From: Phallusia mammillata
Lineage: Eukaryota; Chordata; Ascidiacea; Phlebobranchia; Ascidiidae
DNA: 64,000 nt
Assembly (NCBI GenBank): GCA_003260075.1
Contig: QLIY01000539.1
Location: 37,114 to 101,113, forward strand
Direction of reading: 5' to 3'
Below are positions 13,301 to 26,650 of the stretch, piece by piece; the first letter of the stretch is position 1; every line of letters starts with the position of its first letter. The notes under the pieces were generated by a model. That model saw only the letters and a program-made list of their open reading frames with translations, did no database searches and was not told the DNA's origin. The position numbers and the translations under genes are program-made.

Positions 13301-16300
13301 TTAAGGGGGGGGGGTTAAGTTTTATTTATCTTAAACATTCTAGTCATTTTTTTGCTTGTTGGGTTGAGCTTTTAAGTTTGATTCTATATTTACAGTTCAA
13401 ATGAACAGTGCAGATGAGTTCATGCTATCGTCACCAATAAGTTTTTAGCCAACTCACCAACTAAATATTTTTATTTTTAAATAGCCATAATGCTCTGCCA
13501 ACTCTGCAGTGTTTTGCAAAAACTGAGTACCGTATATACTCGCGTATAGGTCGCAACTTTTTTACTTATATTTTAAAAAATATATAGGTGCGACCCATAC
13601 GCGAGACATAAGTGCAAATCGCGAATTGTAGTGGAAATGTGCTATCGAATACGGGTGCATGCGCTCGTGCACGCACATACCAATGCGAGACAGTTTCATG
13701 AGCGCACATGCGTCAGCTCAGCGTGCGTTGGATTTTCCCGCTGTGTTGAGAAAACATAGTTTTGCGGTTTCAATGCAATGCAGTTCAATGCTAAAAAACA
13801 ACCAATTGCACCAGTTATTTATGCAAAACAGCTAGGCTAAGGGCCTTTTAAATCCCAAGATTTTCAGTGCGACTTATGTGCGAGTCAACTCTAAATTACA
13901 CTTTTTTAACACAAAACTAATAGTGCGACCTATACGGTGGCGCGACCTATAGGCGAGTATATACGGCACTTAGTTTTGCCATAAACATTCAGACTCTGGC
14001 GCCTGGATTGGTCAATCACAAATAAAAGTTTAGGCTGTTGCATTTTTTTGTCTTGTCAGAAAAAGAAGACAATTGGTACATGGATCGTCTCCAGCAGATC
14101 AGGCAACAAAACTACCATGAAAGAAAAGTTTTACAGAACAAACACATGAACAACAAACCATATAAGGTAAGCCGACTATGCATGCTAAATGGTAACAGCA
14201 TTTAAACCTCTTTGTGAAATAACCATGTTTGTAAATGAAGAGTACTGGTTGTATGGCAATTTCTATCCTGATTTTTTTCTAAGCTCCTGAGCAAGTTTTG
14301 TTACTGAAACTTGGACACAAAAGTTGATCAACTATTAACTAAGCTTTTATTTGCATATACTTGGCCTGGGGCTGTGTGCTGATTTGTGGTAACAACTCAA
14401 TTGTTTTCGTGACTTTATCAAATAATATTATATATGTTTTACTTTTTTTGTACCAAAAAAATAATAGGAGATTTTATCTAAATGTGGAAATTGGATAAGT
14501 TTTTGTTATTGTTTACCATATTATAAGCCAGGATTTTATGATTAAAGACTTGTCTATACATTGATATAGGAATTTAATTGTTTAATTTCGCCATTTAAAG
14601 TAAATTTCGAAAAGCGAAAAATAAAAGAATCCTTCTAGTTTTTAAAAATCTCAAATAAATCGTTATTTAACATGTTCTCATACAAGATCTCACCCTATTC
14701 TGCAAACAAAATTAGCTCAAATGCACATATGTTTTGGCCATTACAGGTGGTTGATGCAGATCCAAGTACAGCATTGGATAAAGATGGAGAACTTAAAAAG
14801 AAAAAGATCAATGCTCTACAACAACAAGCCAATGACAGGGCCAGAATCCTTCAGCAAAACATGCAAGAACGGAGGAAAAAGATGGAAGAGATGAAAGATT
14901 ACAAGAAAAAGTTTGACAAACAGGTAACAAATGAAATCCAATTTTATGAGGACTTTCTTTAATTAATTAAACAGAGAGTAAAATTAACTTTTGAAAATAA
15001 TGGTTTGTTCACAAGCCAGAGTAACTTGTTACTTGGAAGCTTTCTACTTAGGTAAATGTAACAACTTTCATATGAGCAGGCCAGAGCACGTGGTATTGTA
15101 CCTCCTGATGAAAGACCAGTTAAGTATAACCCTGCTCCTATTGGAATTACACAAGCATTGCAAGCTGTTGGAGCTCCAATACTTGACAAGGATGATGAAA
15201 CTACAGAAGAAACTCCAGCAGAGGTTTGTTGTCTCATGTCCCATTCTTGTGTCTGTTTTTGATCCTTCCATTTATACAATTCTAAAAATCCCAAAGGTTT
15301 TTGTGTTTAATTTGTCAATTTAGCAGGCTTTTAAGTAAAGTTTTTGTAATAATTTTTGTATGACTGGTGACTGATACCATTTCCTCTTTTACTGTATTTT
15401 TTAGATCACTCCAAGCCCATCAAAGTTGCCAGATTCAGATGTTCGGAAGCGAATTCTTCACAAAGTCAATCAACGTTTCAGTTTAGACTTTGATGAAGAT
15501 GAAAAGAAAGATGCTGCAAAGAAGGAGGAAAAGTGAGATGGATACAGTCATTTTTTGTTTATGAGGCAACACTTAACTAATGAACAAATTTTTGTGTTTG
15601 CAGATCTGAAGAGAAAGAAACAGATAGCAAACCACCTGAGGAAAAGCCACGACCACTGCCAACTTTACCTGACAAGAAACCGCAAGTTGCCCCGGTAATC
15701 TTTATACAGCAAAATTGTTTGACAATATGTGTTGGTGATTTAACAACCATTGTTATTAGAAACCTGCCCCATGGAAAGCCTGGGGGGCAGCTGGAGACAT
15801 TGGAATGAAAATTGGAAATCTTCCACTACAAGAAACTGCTTCTCAGATGGATGGTAGGTTAATATCTATAAAAAAAACGATAACTTGTGAATAAAATTGA
15901 CTCTAAAGCCTAACAAAAAACATTTTGTCGTGTAAAAATACAAACCTTGCTACCACTTTTTTTACTTTTCTTGAACTTGTCATTCATGTTTGTTATAGTA
16001 GTTTCCTATGTTTGTTTTTTATTTTAACATAACATGTAAAATCGTTTGTGCTTTATCCAGCTACAGTTGAAGCCAAACCTTTGGTGCCAAAGAGACAGTG
16101 GGCTGCACCTGGTACAACTTTTGTCAACCGTTTAAAAAAAATGACTATCAACCAACCCACCATGACAATGGCAGTTAATGGTAATTGTGTAGATTTATTA
16201 TGGTATATATGCAGTGGTGGGATTCAAATTTTTTGTCAGCCAGTTCTATCACAAAAGTCATATTTTTCAGCCGGTTCTGTTAAAAAAAGTCCATTGACAG

Positions 16301-19300
16301 TAACCAGTAATGCTTAACGGTTCGCTGGTCTTATAAAATATCATAAGACGGTTCTAAAGAACTGGTGCGCACTGGCTGAATCCCACCACTGTATATATGT
16401 GAGCATGGTTGTATGGCTTTGACTTGTTTAGCTTGCTCACTCATTTACATAGGGGTTGCTCTTACCTTTTAGCACCGATGTCCTGAGTAGTGAAGTATCT
16501 GTTTTTTTAGATTTAGAAGAAACATCACAAACTACAACAATATCAAGTGATGAAACCACAAAAGCAACAGACCAAGAAACATCTAAAGAGGTAAACAAAC
16601 CTGTTTCTAAGTTTGTTTGCCGCAATTTTATAACATTGTTTATCAGTTATTCCACAACACAGCATATTTTTTTCATGTTTGTGCAAAAGTAACATTTTGT
16701 AAGCTTCATAGAAAGATGCATGTTGTATTTTTTACATAGTTTGTCTACTCAAGGTAAATTAAAGATTCAAGTTTTTGCAAATTGCACTGTTTAATTCCTT
16801 GCCTGTGTGCTGTGATGTACCCATATCAGACAGAGCTCTATTATTATTACTCTCTCACTGGATACACCTTAACAGTGTAGTATCGCTTTTAGTCCATGTG
16901 TATGTGCCCAGGCACAACTTCTAATGCTAGGTCAAGATCACGGCATCATAAAAATATAGTGTATAAAATAGGACAAGAGATGTTTTCTTTAGATATTACT
17001 TTGATTGGAGTGATTCAATTGAAATAATGTATTTGAATGTGTTGTAGAACAAAGAAGTGCAGCCAAACGACAAAACTGTCATCCTTAGCAAAAAAACTCA
17101 TCCAGACCCGGAGAAGAGTTCAAGTCCTCGAGGAAATATCCGACTTGCTCCCAAATTCCAATCTAATGGAACATTTGTGATCCGCAAACCTTCCGACTCT
17201 GAAAAGAAGACAGAAAGAAAAGAGGTTGAGGATGTGAGTGATGAGGAAATTGAGGATGTTGTGATGCTGGAGCAGGTTCTTCAGAAAAGAGAAGAAGATG
17301 CTGTAAGTGCCAAGAGTGCATGGGTAGATGAAAAGAAGGAACCAGTGGACGAGGAAAAAGGAAATAAAGAGGAAAAGGACAAGAAAACAGATGAACCTCA
17401 TGAAGTTAAAAAGTAAAGCACCTATTCTCTGCACTTCCACATAAAGTACAAGCCTCTATATAGAGGTTTCTTTTTAATACCATGTAAAGTTTGCTAAACT
17501 TTTTTGAGATGTTATCAATAATATGCAGTTAACCCCAATATTTCCTTATGACAGACTTAAGAAATGCACTAAACATGCAGTTAAACAGTTTGCCAGAATA
17601 ATCTGTATTAAACACTGACAATGATCACAGTTTAAAAAATGAGTATTTTCAAACAAAAAAGTTTGATATGATACCGAAACTTTCATTGAAAAGGAAAGCA
17701 AGATAACATAAACACATTTGACTGTTGAAAAATTAAAATATGTAGGCTATGTTAGTGGTTGAATGTTAAAATCTTAGGCAGAAAATAGTTCACAAAAACA
17801 AGAGCCAAACCAATTTGAAAACCATTCTACATTTATTTTGTTTCAAAACTTTTAGCATGTGAAAAATAATTGTTAAAAAAGTACTGACAGTGTTGTGAAA
17901 TTCTTCAAAGCATCTTTTTTTAGGTCGGTGACTCCACCAAGACCGCTTCCTCCTACACCAAGTATCAGTGAAAGTCCTCTCTTCACTAAACGAAACAAAC
18001 CCTCAAAAGATATGATGGCCACATCTCCTGTGAAAGCGGTACACTAAATATTTGTGGTTTGATATGATTCAGTTAACCACTGATTTTCTTTCAGGCCATC
18101 ATTCAACAATGAATTATTTGTATTTATCAGGTGTCTGAAACTCCAAAAGAAGATCCTCTCAGCAAAAGCCTGTATTCTACAGCCAGTGATCGGGTTTTAA
18201 TGAAACTAACCCTTGGACAATTCGATTCCCCATCACCAAAGGTAGGTCGGCAACATAATGTCTACGTTTTATGGTACATCATTCATAATTATGGTTTTAC
18301 TTAAGATGCAAATCATTGTTTTTTACATTGATTGTGAAAAGGTTTTATTTAAACTTTTGTTTCAACGATATCCATTTTGTACTTAATACAGTTCATGTTT
18401 TGAAGCATTTGCATTCAGTATTTTTAATGTGCATTATGTTTGTATTCAGCTTCTTCGTACTTGCTCCCTTCCCGATCTTACAAAGATCCCAGAATCCAAA
18501 GAAGAAGATGCGGAGGAGGCAGTAGATCCCGCTCATTCTGTGGATGTTTCTCCTGCAGCGGATGACTCAGATCTTCCACGGATGTCAGTTTCGTCCTCCA
18601 TGAACGACACCAACTTTGATGAGGATGAGGAGGTTCCTGATCTTGAGAGCTCGGCCGATGAGGAAGCTGGTTGTCATGGTGATGCAGCAACTGATGACGA
18701 AGAGATGGAGATGAGAGCACAATTGCAAAATGCATTACAGGCTACTGAAGGTAAAGTTGATATTGTTCTTAAGGTTTTTGCCAAACAGTTTCAGAGCTAA
18801 GATACGGGCGGAGTGGCAGGGGTGATAGTAAAGATTTTCGGGATTTAGGCAACAATTTAGAACCTGTGCGCATGCAGATTTGTGTATTTAAACATAATTT
18901 ACAGCTTTAATGCCACTGAATTCAAAATCTGTCCAATTCTAACTCAAGTTTTTGTGTCAAAAACTCAACAGTAGTTATGCGTGTAAAATCAGTTAGGCAG
19001 AAGTTTATAGAAGGTTGTTTTTTTAGTTTTCTAGGGTAGCCACTTCGACTCCTTAATCGTTTTTCCTAAATTAGATGATCGATTTTTTTAACAAAATAGC
19101 ATATTCCAACTAAAGTGAGCTTCGCCACACCGTCACCTATAAAAACCCTCTACAAAAAATTTGCAAGTTCAATTGTAATAAAAATCGACACTTGATGCAA
19201 AATGACAACCTGAGCTTATTCAGACTCAGAGGAAATAATAGGAGTCGGTTTTGGAAATAATTTGGTCCGATTTCAGCTGCCTTCAAAACCTTCGACTCGA

Positions 19301-20979
19301 ACACTGCAATTTTGGTTAAACTGTTAAACTTGTTTAGAATCTTCTTCGCCATCGTACTCAGCTGGATTTGCTGCTTCTCATAAACTTTTACAAAACGACG
19401 AAAGCGACGAGGAAGGATGGGAATCAGGTACATTTTTACTCCAACTTTCGAATTCATATCGTGCTTACCGACTTTTCATGCAAACATTTAGTGTATGCAG
19501 GTAATGTACTTTTTTGCACATGTGGTCTCTACCAAACAAATAATTATGATTTACTTTATACAGCCAATATAATTTCCTAATGAGAGTAACAAACATTCCC
19601 TTTATATTGCCTAAAAGCACATCCACCGTTTGTTTAAGATATATATTTCACCCTAGCAATAGGCATCTTTATAGTATATGAATACTGCAGACAGTGCACG
19701 CTGTTTCGATAAGCTGCAGACCTACAAGGTCTCATCAATGCAGTCGTGTAGGTGAGATCTTATAGGTCGAAACAGTGCACTGTCCGCATCTTAACATGTG
19801 TGTATTTATAGCAACGCTTTATTGTTATTTGTAGGCAGCGACAGCAGTAGTTCGTTTGAAGACCACAACTCTGATGATGACGAAAAACAGAAATCATCTG
19901 CCTCTGACAACGAAAGTGTTTTCTGCCGCTTGGAGCGCAACAGAGAACAGCTTGAAAAGGAGCTAGGTTTCGAAGCGTTTCTCAACGCTTACAAGTCTGT
20001 GCAGGTATTACATACCAAAGTAATCTCGGTTTGGGTGTATTTTTGTAAAAGTGTATTATTGGTTTGGAATATTTCTGAAAACAAAACTTAATTCAAAAAA
20101 AGCTGTCACATTTACTTTACAAATTTATGTCAATTACTACGTTTGGACTTACTTGTCAGTTGGACTAAGTTCGGGAAAATTTCACAAAAGGAAGGGTATA
20201 AGATCAAAAAAGGTTACCAACCACTGATCTAAACAATAAAAACGTTTCGACAAGCTGTGGAGACTGTTTTGCCCATCTAGAGTTTTTATCAATGCAATGC
20301 CGTCAGTATGTTTATTTTTTAAGTATGTGCAGTCGCAGGTTGTGCGCTACTTAATCATTTTCAAGCTTCAGATTTTAATCTTGATATCAAACCAAGTTTT
20401 TCTTAACTAGGCAATTCATGAAGACGAGGACGAAGAGGTCGCTAGGTGTCAGGAGAGTGTACGTGCGATGTTGGGCGATCGCTTCGAGGATTTGTATCCT
20501 AGGATATTACAACTGGTGATGGCTGACGGGGCGTACTGTGAAGGTTAGTGTCTGGTCAATATTTTAAAAACATCCCAAATGCAGATTTACCTTGTTGAAA
20601 ATAGGTCGTATGTAAAGTGATATATAAATGGTTACATGCTGGTCATTTGAGATTTGTCGATCGAATCAAGTTCCGGGTTTAAAATACTCGGCTTGTGATA
20701 ATTCCAAGCCATGAACGTCAATAAGATTTAGGTAAAAAAATCACCTATATTAATCCAACTATCTTCGGCCTTTTTTAAGAATATGAAAAATAAATTAATA
20801 AAATATGTTGAATTCACAAAGATTTGCATCTAAAACACAACACTGTAGTTATAGACATGGTGACTCACTCGGTTAAGGGACCTTGCTGGCATTGTGAAAG
20901 CCAACCTACAAAACACCTTTTAAATTAACACCACATTAAAATTGAAATGTTTCCTTTTTTGTTCTCAGATAACGACTAA
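7350..20979 (+). CDS. NEK1: NEK1-like NIMA-related serine/threonine kinase
   Basis: Family role: cilium, centrosome and DNA-damage kinase. Exons: 7350-7448, 7542-7656, 7927-8108, 8487-8583, 8829-8985, 9870-10126, 10503-10672, 10746-10820, 11514-11657, 11824-11933, 12008-12124, 12575-12683, 12857-12926, 14060-14166, 14747-14923, 15080-15223, 15405-15532, 15604-15694, 15760-15853, 16061-16180, 16511-16590, 17048-17412, 17924-18038, 18131-18241, 18450-18750, 19338-19427, 19835-20004, 20411-20543, 20969-20979. They sum to 3939 nt (1312 aa) with every phase matching. The kinase domain spans about residues 4-258: GEGSFG 11-16, catalytic Lys33, Glu51, HRD 126-128, DFG 146-148 and a GTPYYLSPE activation segment. 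A Glu/Lys/Arg-rich coiled coil follows (about 290-600), then a low-complexity acidic region. The C-terminus [11 protein letters not shown] matches the NEK1 tail and supports the tiny last exon. Exon 1 could have an untranslated leader upstream. Confidence 0.95.
8253..8367. repeat. 50-bp near-duplicate around G10 in NEK1 intron 3
   Basis: Left copy 8253-8303, tract 8304-8313, right copy about 8316-8367. Intronic; no exon is affected. Confidence 0.85.
8618..8768. repeat. 70-bp near-duplicate around G10 in NEK1 intron 4
   Basis: Left copy 8618-8687, tract 8688-8697, right copy 8698-8768, with a few substitutions (tgtgtagacag versus tgtatagaaag). A short TA microsatellite precedes it at 8600-8616. 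Confidence 0.85.
9340..9514. repeat. 78-bp near-duplicate around G11 in NEK1 intron 5
   Basis: Left copy about 9340-9417, tract 9418-9428, right copy about 9437-9514. A C/T difference (attgccac versus attgttac) distinguishes the copies. Confidence 0.85.
10983..11390 (+). pseudogene. misplaced duplicate of a NEK1 coiled-coil exon and flanking introns
   Basis: Nearly identical to 11912-12296, which carries the exon at 12008-12124 ([15 protein letters not shown] stretch). This copy lies before the two exons that should precede it (11514-11657 and 11824-11933). It starts at an N (10982) and ends at an 11-G tract (11391-11401). Its reading frame is intact. Including it would repeat the exon out of order, so I left it out of the NEK1 model. 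Confidence 0.8.
12431..12546. repeat. 48-bp near-duplicate around G10 in a NEK1 intron
   Basis: Left copy 12431-12478, tract 12479-12488, right copy about 12497-12546. The copies are identical over the overlap. Confidence 0.85.
13047..13578. repeat. about 260-bp near-duplicate around G10 in a NEK1 intron
   Basis: Left copy 13047-13304, tract 13305-13314, right copy 13315-13578. The left copy carries only the first 45 or so bases of the inverted-repeat element that is complete in the right copy. Confidence 0.85.
13530..13966. mobile_element. 437-bp non-autonomous element with inverted ends (ccgtatatactcgcg)
   Basis: The left end ccgtatatactcgcgtatag (13530-13549) and the right end (13941-13966) are inverted copies of about 25 bases. 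The interior has further motifs such as gcgacctat and gcgagtc in both orientations. It has no coding capacity. It sits in the NEK1 intron between the exons at 12857 and 14060. Target duplication is unclear and I do not assign a superfamily. Confidence 0.75.
16212..16391. mobile_element. 180-bp hAT-type MITE with perfect 8-bp target duplication
   Basis: Begins cagtggtgggattc and ends gaatcccaccactg as inverted ends, flanked on both sides by tatatatg (16204-16211 and 16392-16399). It lies in a NEK1 intron and is the same family as the element at 37670-37846. Confidence 0.9.
19687..19787. repeat. foldback element of about 100 bp
   Basis: Arms with gacagtgca...tgtttcga on the left and tcgaaaca...gtgcactgtc on the right form an imperfect palindrome in a NEK1 intron. 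The minus strand contains ttgatga, a small gacc/ggtc hairpin and cgaaac, reminiscent of a decayed hammerhead core. A related fragment lies at about 20245-20300. Confidence 0.5.
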
Positions 20980-21454
20980 CAACGAAATTTGTTTTTCACC
21001 TGTTTGGAAATCATAGAGAAATCCTTTCGTGTTAGGTGCTTTTCTCAATAATCTACATCACTGTTGCCATTGTTATTGTTCCTGTGACGTTTTTGTAGTT
21101 AATTGGCTGCTGTATAAAGGTTTGAATGAATTGTCGACTCATTCAAAGAGCGTCCTATTTGTAGGGCGATTGTTGTGTGTCATATTAATTGTTTGTTGGT
21201 ACAAGTATTACTTTTTTACATGTGTTTGGCTTATTGCGAAAACGAAAGTATTTTAGCACCCTGTCGGAAATATTGAAGAAATAGCAATGCTTTGTTAAAA
21301 GTTACAATATTTCAATGAAGTTTTTTTTAATGCTCTTTTGCTCTTTTGAGCCATTTTCTGCGTTACAAATAAACCCAACTTTAGTGCATTAAAATTCATA
21401 CGTTTCCTATCTTTTAGTGTAATTAAGTTTAAAGACCGAGCGTACTCTTTATGA

Positions 21455-21554
21455 AATAAAGCAAGAAAGAAGAAAACGGTAAAGGACATTGCCTTAAATT
21501 GATCATTGTTTTGTTGTAAAGCAGAATGTCTCCTGTATATTTGTTTTAAATAAA
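21455..21554 (+). terminator. candidate NEK1 polyadenylation signals
   Basis: AATAAA at 21455-21460 and again at 21549-21554, about 480-570 bases after the NEK1 stop codon at 20977-20979. Either could end the transcript. There is no further NEK1 coding signal downstream. Confidence 0.5.
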
Positions 21555-22652
21555 TGTATTACCTAAATTTGCAAGCGTTATTAAATTTTGTCAGCTTTTT
21601 TCGCATAATTTTGTATTGGATAAATTCCTGTAACGATGTTTAATCCCTTCACAAAAGTTCTAACGTTAAATATGCCTAATGTAAAAATGGGCGCATTTTG
21701 CCAAACATTCTTTGTTGCGTATATGACTTTTTTCGTTGCGCCGTACGTGCTGTGGTGAATCTGTATGACGCAAGATTGGCATGAAATTGCGCAATAAACT
21801 TTAGCAACTGATTCCTGTCAGTCATGTGCCATCATAATGTAGATTTGAATACAAAGTTGAGGACGAAGGTAGGCCTTTAAATAAATTCTCAAAATATTCC
21901 GGAAAGTGTTTTGTGATTTTTTTGCAGTTCACTACGTGGCTTTTCAAACAGTCGACCGGTTTGAAAGCGCAACTGTAATTCAAACTCTCCTCCTTCCTAT
22001 TTCAGACCATCCAACAATCGCACTCGTCAAAAAATCAATCGCTCCTAATGACCTAATAATCTGAAGAGACACGTAGGCCAATGTATAATTTATGAAAATT
22101 TATCATGTCCTTATTAGCGCTAGACAGACCAAAGCTTCGTGAGAAAAGATAATATGTTGGCGATAAAATCATAGACTAAATTTTTTACCAACTTAACAGT
22201 GGGCTTAATCACAGAAAAACTTTCTTTAGCAGTCAAATATTTAAGGCATATTTGGCAATTCCATTGCGGTATAAAGTAATGTATTTTTTAATAATGACGC
22301 ATACTGTTAATTATAGTTTTAATACAGACCTGTCACAGTACTGTATTTCTCAAAATTATGATAAAGATATGTTTTTTGTCAAATACTTTTTTAGCGCTTT
22401 ATTTAACCTTTATTTACCATATCGCCTCACAATCTTAAATCGATTATATTTAGGGGGGCTTACATTTAAATATCATGTCCATATTATTTTGACACCCCCT
22501 GGTATTTTGACTTACTATGCTTTCAAAAAAATCTTTTGTATGTCGGTATTACACGTGAACGTGCGCTTTGCTAGATACAATTATTTGCCTGACTAACATT
22601 TGTTGACAAACAGTTGTAGGCTACTATGTAGCAACATAAAATAGTGTTAAAC

Positions 22653-23499
22653 CAGGGGTCTCCAACTTAACGGTTGTCCCGGGCCAATTTTCAATTTTTT
22701 TAAAGGCCGCGGGCCACATGCAGTCTTACATGTCAAAATGTTCTAGTTCATGGTCCCTTAGTGGATAACAGCGTTACTTTCGTTGACCTCCTAGAGCTCA
22801 TGACTTTACAATCTTACTTCCGTGTTGATCAATGCCTTTTTATTTCATAAAAATTAAAAAAGAAAGCAATTGTTTGCGCATAATTCCCTATCTTAGTTTT
22901 GTCTGTGATGTCACAACCCGCTCAGATCATTGATACGCGTAACCACTTGATAATATTTAGGTAAAATAAATCCTAAAGCTGTATTGATGACAATTTAAAC
23001 TACTTTTAGCAGCTTAAGCTGTTTAATTGGTTTTAGCATTGAATTCATCGTGGACCGCGGAAAATTATGAAACGTCTGTTATGTAAATGAAATAGGTTTG
23101 GAAACCACTGGAGACTTGCACTGGCCTATAGGCATCTGAAAAAGTCGATGCGGCCAACATAAGTGTCAACAAAATGTTGTTTGGCCTTCATGAACTTAAA
23201 AGTTCCTTATCCCTGAGCTAAACAAAAATAGTGGACACAAAAAACTTAACGGATTTTAACTTCACACTTTGATAATAAGAATAAGGTTGCAATATTACAT
23301 CACATTAATAATAATGTATCACAAACGTTAAATTTGGTATTTTTAACTTAGTGACATATGATTTTGAATTGTGAAATACTTGAAGGGTGAATAAAACTAA
23401 CACATTCTTTAAATTTTACAAGATATTTATTTATTTTTTCATTTGCTGGTAACGCCGCGGGCCACGGAAAATTGCCTGGCGGGCCACATGTGACCCCTG
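22653..23499. mobile_element. 847-bp non-autonomous hAT-like element
   Basis: Starts caggggtctccaactt and ends gacccctg. It is flanked by 8-bp direct repeats tgttaaac (22645-22652) and tgttaaaa (23500-23507). Both ends carry the gcgggccac motif typical of hAT MITEs with 'caggggtc' ends. It has no transposase frame, and a second hAT-like end near 23040-23110 suggests a nested insertion. Confidence 0.85.
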
Positions 23500-24639
23500 T
23501 GTTAAAAAATGGTAGCGAACATCACAGCATGCGGTTTGCAATCGCTTAAATGCGATGCTGAATATGATTGAAACATACATTTTGCTTATTGCTATTACAA
23601 GCCCATGCATGACCGCATAACGTTTTGAAATATAAAAATGAATTTATCTGTTGGTGTAGAACTGCATATCACATCGCAAAATGTCACTTCTTTTGATGTG
23701 ATATGTGTAAGATGAAAACACAACCCTAAAAGTCATGATCACACTAAAAAAGAACCAATCTTTAGGAGTAATGCTTCCACCTGAGTTAAACTGTCAATGG
23801 GTTATTTTTGGTTGTTCTTACCTATATATAATAGGGTTATTTTTTGTTGTTCTTACCCTACAGCTGTATTTGATTAGTTGCTGGATCTTTTACCGATGCC
23901 CAAATCATTAATACACCTGTTGGGTATAGCAAATCAATGTGGCATGTCAGGCAAATTGTCACAGATAACCTACATACCACTCCCTCGAGAAAAAGTTTGT
24001 TTACTTTTCACCTGCTTCGGATCGAACTTCACGTTTTTGACACGCAGTGATAAATGTCAAGCGCCGACTGTTTCAAAAAGTCTGTTAATCAAGGTGAATT
24101 TATAAGGGAGAGAGCAGAAATACTGTCCTTGATATATTAGTTGATTGTGACAGACTTGCTATTGTTGGCATTGTGTACAAAACAACGTGCTTAGACTTCG
24201 ATTTAGTTATCGAAGAAAATAACCATACTGTCCATTTACAAGATATCTGTACTTTGTTGATTGTTGAACTTCAGAACTTTTGACTTTCAATCTTTTCATT
24301 TCGGACAATTTGAATTACGTGTGTAATAAATATTATTATTATTAACATGCTGTTTAGAATTCATCCGTTCAGCTACACATATGGTAAAAAGCGTTGAGTG
24401 TATAATTTAGCTTATTTTTTGTGTTAAAAAACGTTTATTAAAATCGTTAAAGCATAGATCCACCAGTGGTCCATCATGACTTTTTGGGAGAGTATCAAAA
24501 ATGTTAGCTGTTCATAATTGTATCTCACTTCTTGAAAAATCGGTTTTAAAGAATTATGTTTCAAGCCCAATAAGTGGTTATTTCGTATGCTGCGTACTTC
24601 AAACTTGCTCAAAAAAGAAATGGCCCATGATATTATTTT

Positions 24640-24688
24640 TACTGGGCCGGTGGTCCATGGCCCGAAACGAGTTGAGAACCAGTGGCAT
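24640..24688. mobile_element. hAT-like end fragment
   Basis: ggtccatggcccgaaac followed by gagttgagaaccagtgg resembles a hAT-MITE terminus. I could not find its partner end or a target duplication. Confidence 0.35.
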
Positions 24689-26650
24689 TAATGGTGACAA
24701 ATGCATCTGTTTTAATTGGAAGCATATAGTTTAAAGCTGAAAACATAACAACACGCATGACTTATAACAAAAAAATGTAATCAAAATGTTAAATTTATGG
24801 TTGGCATATGCAATACGACAAAGGAAAATGTCACAGGAAAAAGTACAAAGTATGCATATACCTACTTTTGTATTAACTTTAGAATACGAAAACAAATCTG
24901 TCTTGCCTCCGTAGGAAGTTTTAACTACTGTTGGTTGGCATATAATCAGAACCAAGATATGAAAGTTATATTGGCTACATCATGGTATCAATTTTCCCAC
25001 AGATATGAGTCGTACATAGTTTTGCAGGTCCCCAACGGTAGAAGCAGATCTTCATTTGAAGATAATGCTTGCAGACACCGCCCGAGATATGTACAATCTT
25101 ATCAGCTCAGAGCAAAGATCACGGAAATACCGTCATTAAAATTTTATCATTTCACCATTGATGCTTGTGATATCGCAGTGCGATCTTGTGTATTTAAACG
25201 GAAATCGCTTCAGTCAGGGTCTTATTCGAGCTTAGTTTTCTTGTAGTAACACTTGTTACCAGAAAGATACCATCAAGCTTCGTGGTAGATCAGACGACTT
25301 GACGCCCCGATAAATTTTAATCCGCCGTAAATGCAAAGTGACGCAATAAAACTTACCTATATTTTACTGAAATAAATGTTAATGTTTAGAAATATTTATG
25401 GCAGAAAATGCATACATGTTACAATTAAATACAAATAAGTGTGTTGAAAATTAAGCTGTACATAATTTTCAAAAATATGAAGAAGAAAAATTGCAAAGAA
25501 GTTGATGTTACGTTTTACAGAAATCTTTAATTTATTACGAAATTGTGAGTAATACTAAGCAATTTAGCAGCTTAATTTTGATATGACATGTAGCCTAATC
25601 TACTGTGTCTATAGAATTCCCATAGGAATTGTTTTTCAAGTCAGGCGGGTGAGAAATTTTAATAAGGGGATGCTTTCCTGTCGTCATTAATATTTACGAG
25701 TGACGGCATTGCATAAATATTACATGTCATCACAACGTCATTACGTGGCCACCATAAAGTGTTAAGAATAACCACAGATTTCCTGTTATTGGCACACGCA
25801 TTTATAAAAGCGAATCCTGGCAAGTTTTGCACATAAGTAAATTGCAGTCTCGAAGCAAGTTGATTCTATTAAGCGGGGTTACTGCATTCACATTCGGACT
25901 TTTAAAGTGCCGTTTGTGGACTTTGTCGCTTTTTTACTTTTTGTGTTAAATATTTTCTACCTGCTATACTACAGCGGTTCTTAAACGGGGTCCGCTGTAA
26001 CGAATAAGCGGTCCAGGACCTTAAAATTTTTAAATGTTTGTATATTGGCTTTTATAAATAAAAAAAAAACGAATTGATTAACCCTTTAGAAACTTTCTTA
26101 AGTGTTTGGGCAAGGCTAACTCGTTGATTTCCTGCTTAAGTTGACATACAAAAATGCTTAAAAAACTGGGATTGTTGGAATAGTTATTTTTTTTGCAACT
26201 CACATTACAAAAATTCTTGTTTGCTTGCAAATATAAATATTACGAGCTTAGTGCGAGAAAATTGCAGAACGCATATTCGATGCATTATAAATTCCAACGT
26301 CTTTTAAATTTCGGTAGTGCTCAGATTATAAGGGCTTTAAACAAAATTGGTCTTTATCTTCAAATACAATTTCGTTGATGGCCAGTGTTCGTAAGGAGCC
26401 AGAAAATTGTCCGCTTCGAGTTTCAACCGTTTCCATATTTGTTTTTGCGGTATCGTGCTGATTTCTTTATCTGGTTTAAATAATTGATGAACAAATTTGA
26501 TCTCCTGAAATACATCAAAAGTTTGACGGCTGTTGTCGCTGATAGATTGCTTTTTGACAGGTCACCACTTTTTGCAATTGATAGTAATTGATCCTGAGTG
26601 ATTTTGGCATTCGTTGACGTTTTTTCGCATGTACCTGCTCAGAAAAGGAT

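Noticed and set aside
22252-22596. 114-codon open frame rich in Phe, Tyr and Leu
   Set aside because: AT-rich sequence gives such hydrophobic frames readily; no other support.
24797-25246. 149-codon open frame on the plus strand
   Set aside because: No domain, no splice or promoter context, no codon pattern; plausible by chance in a long intergenic region.
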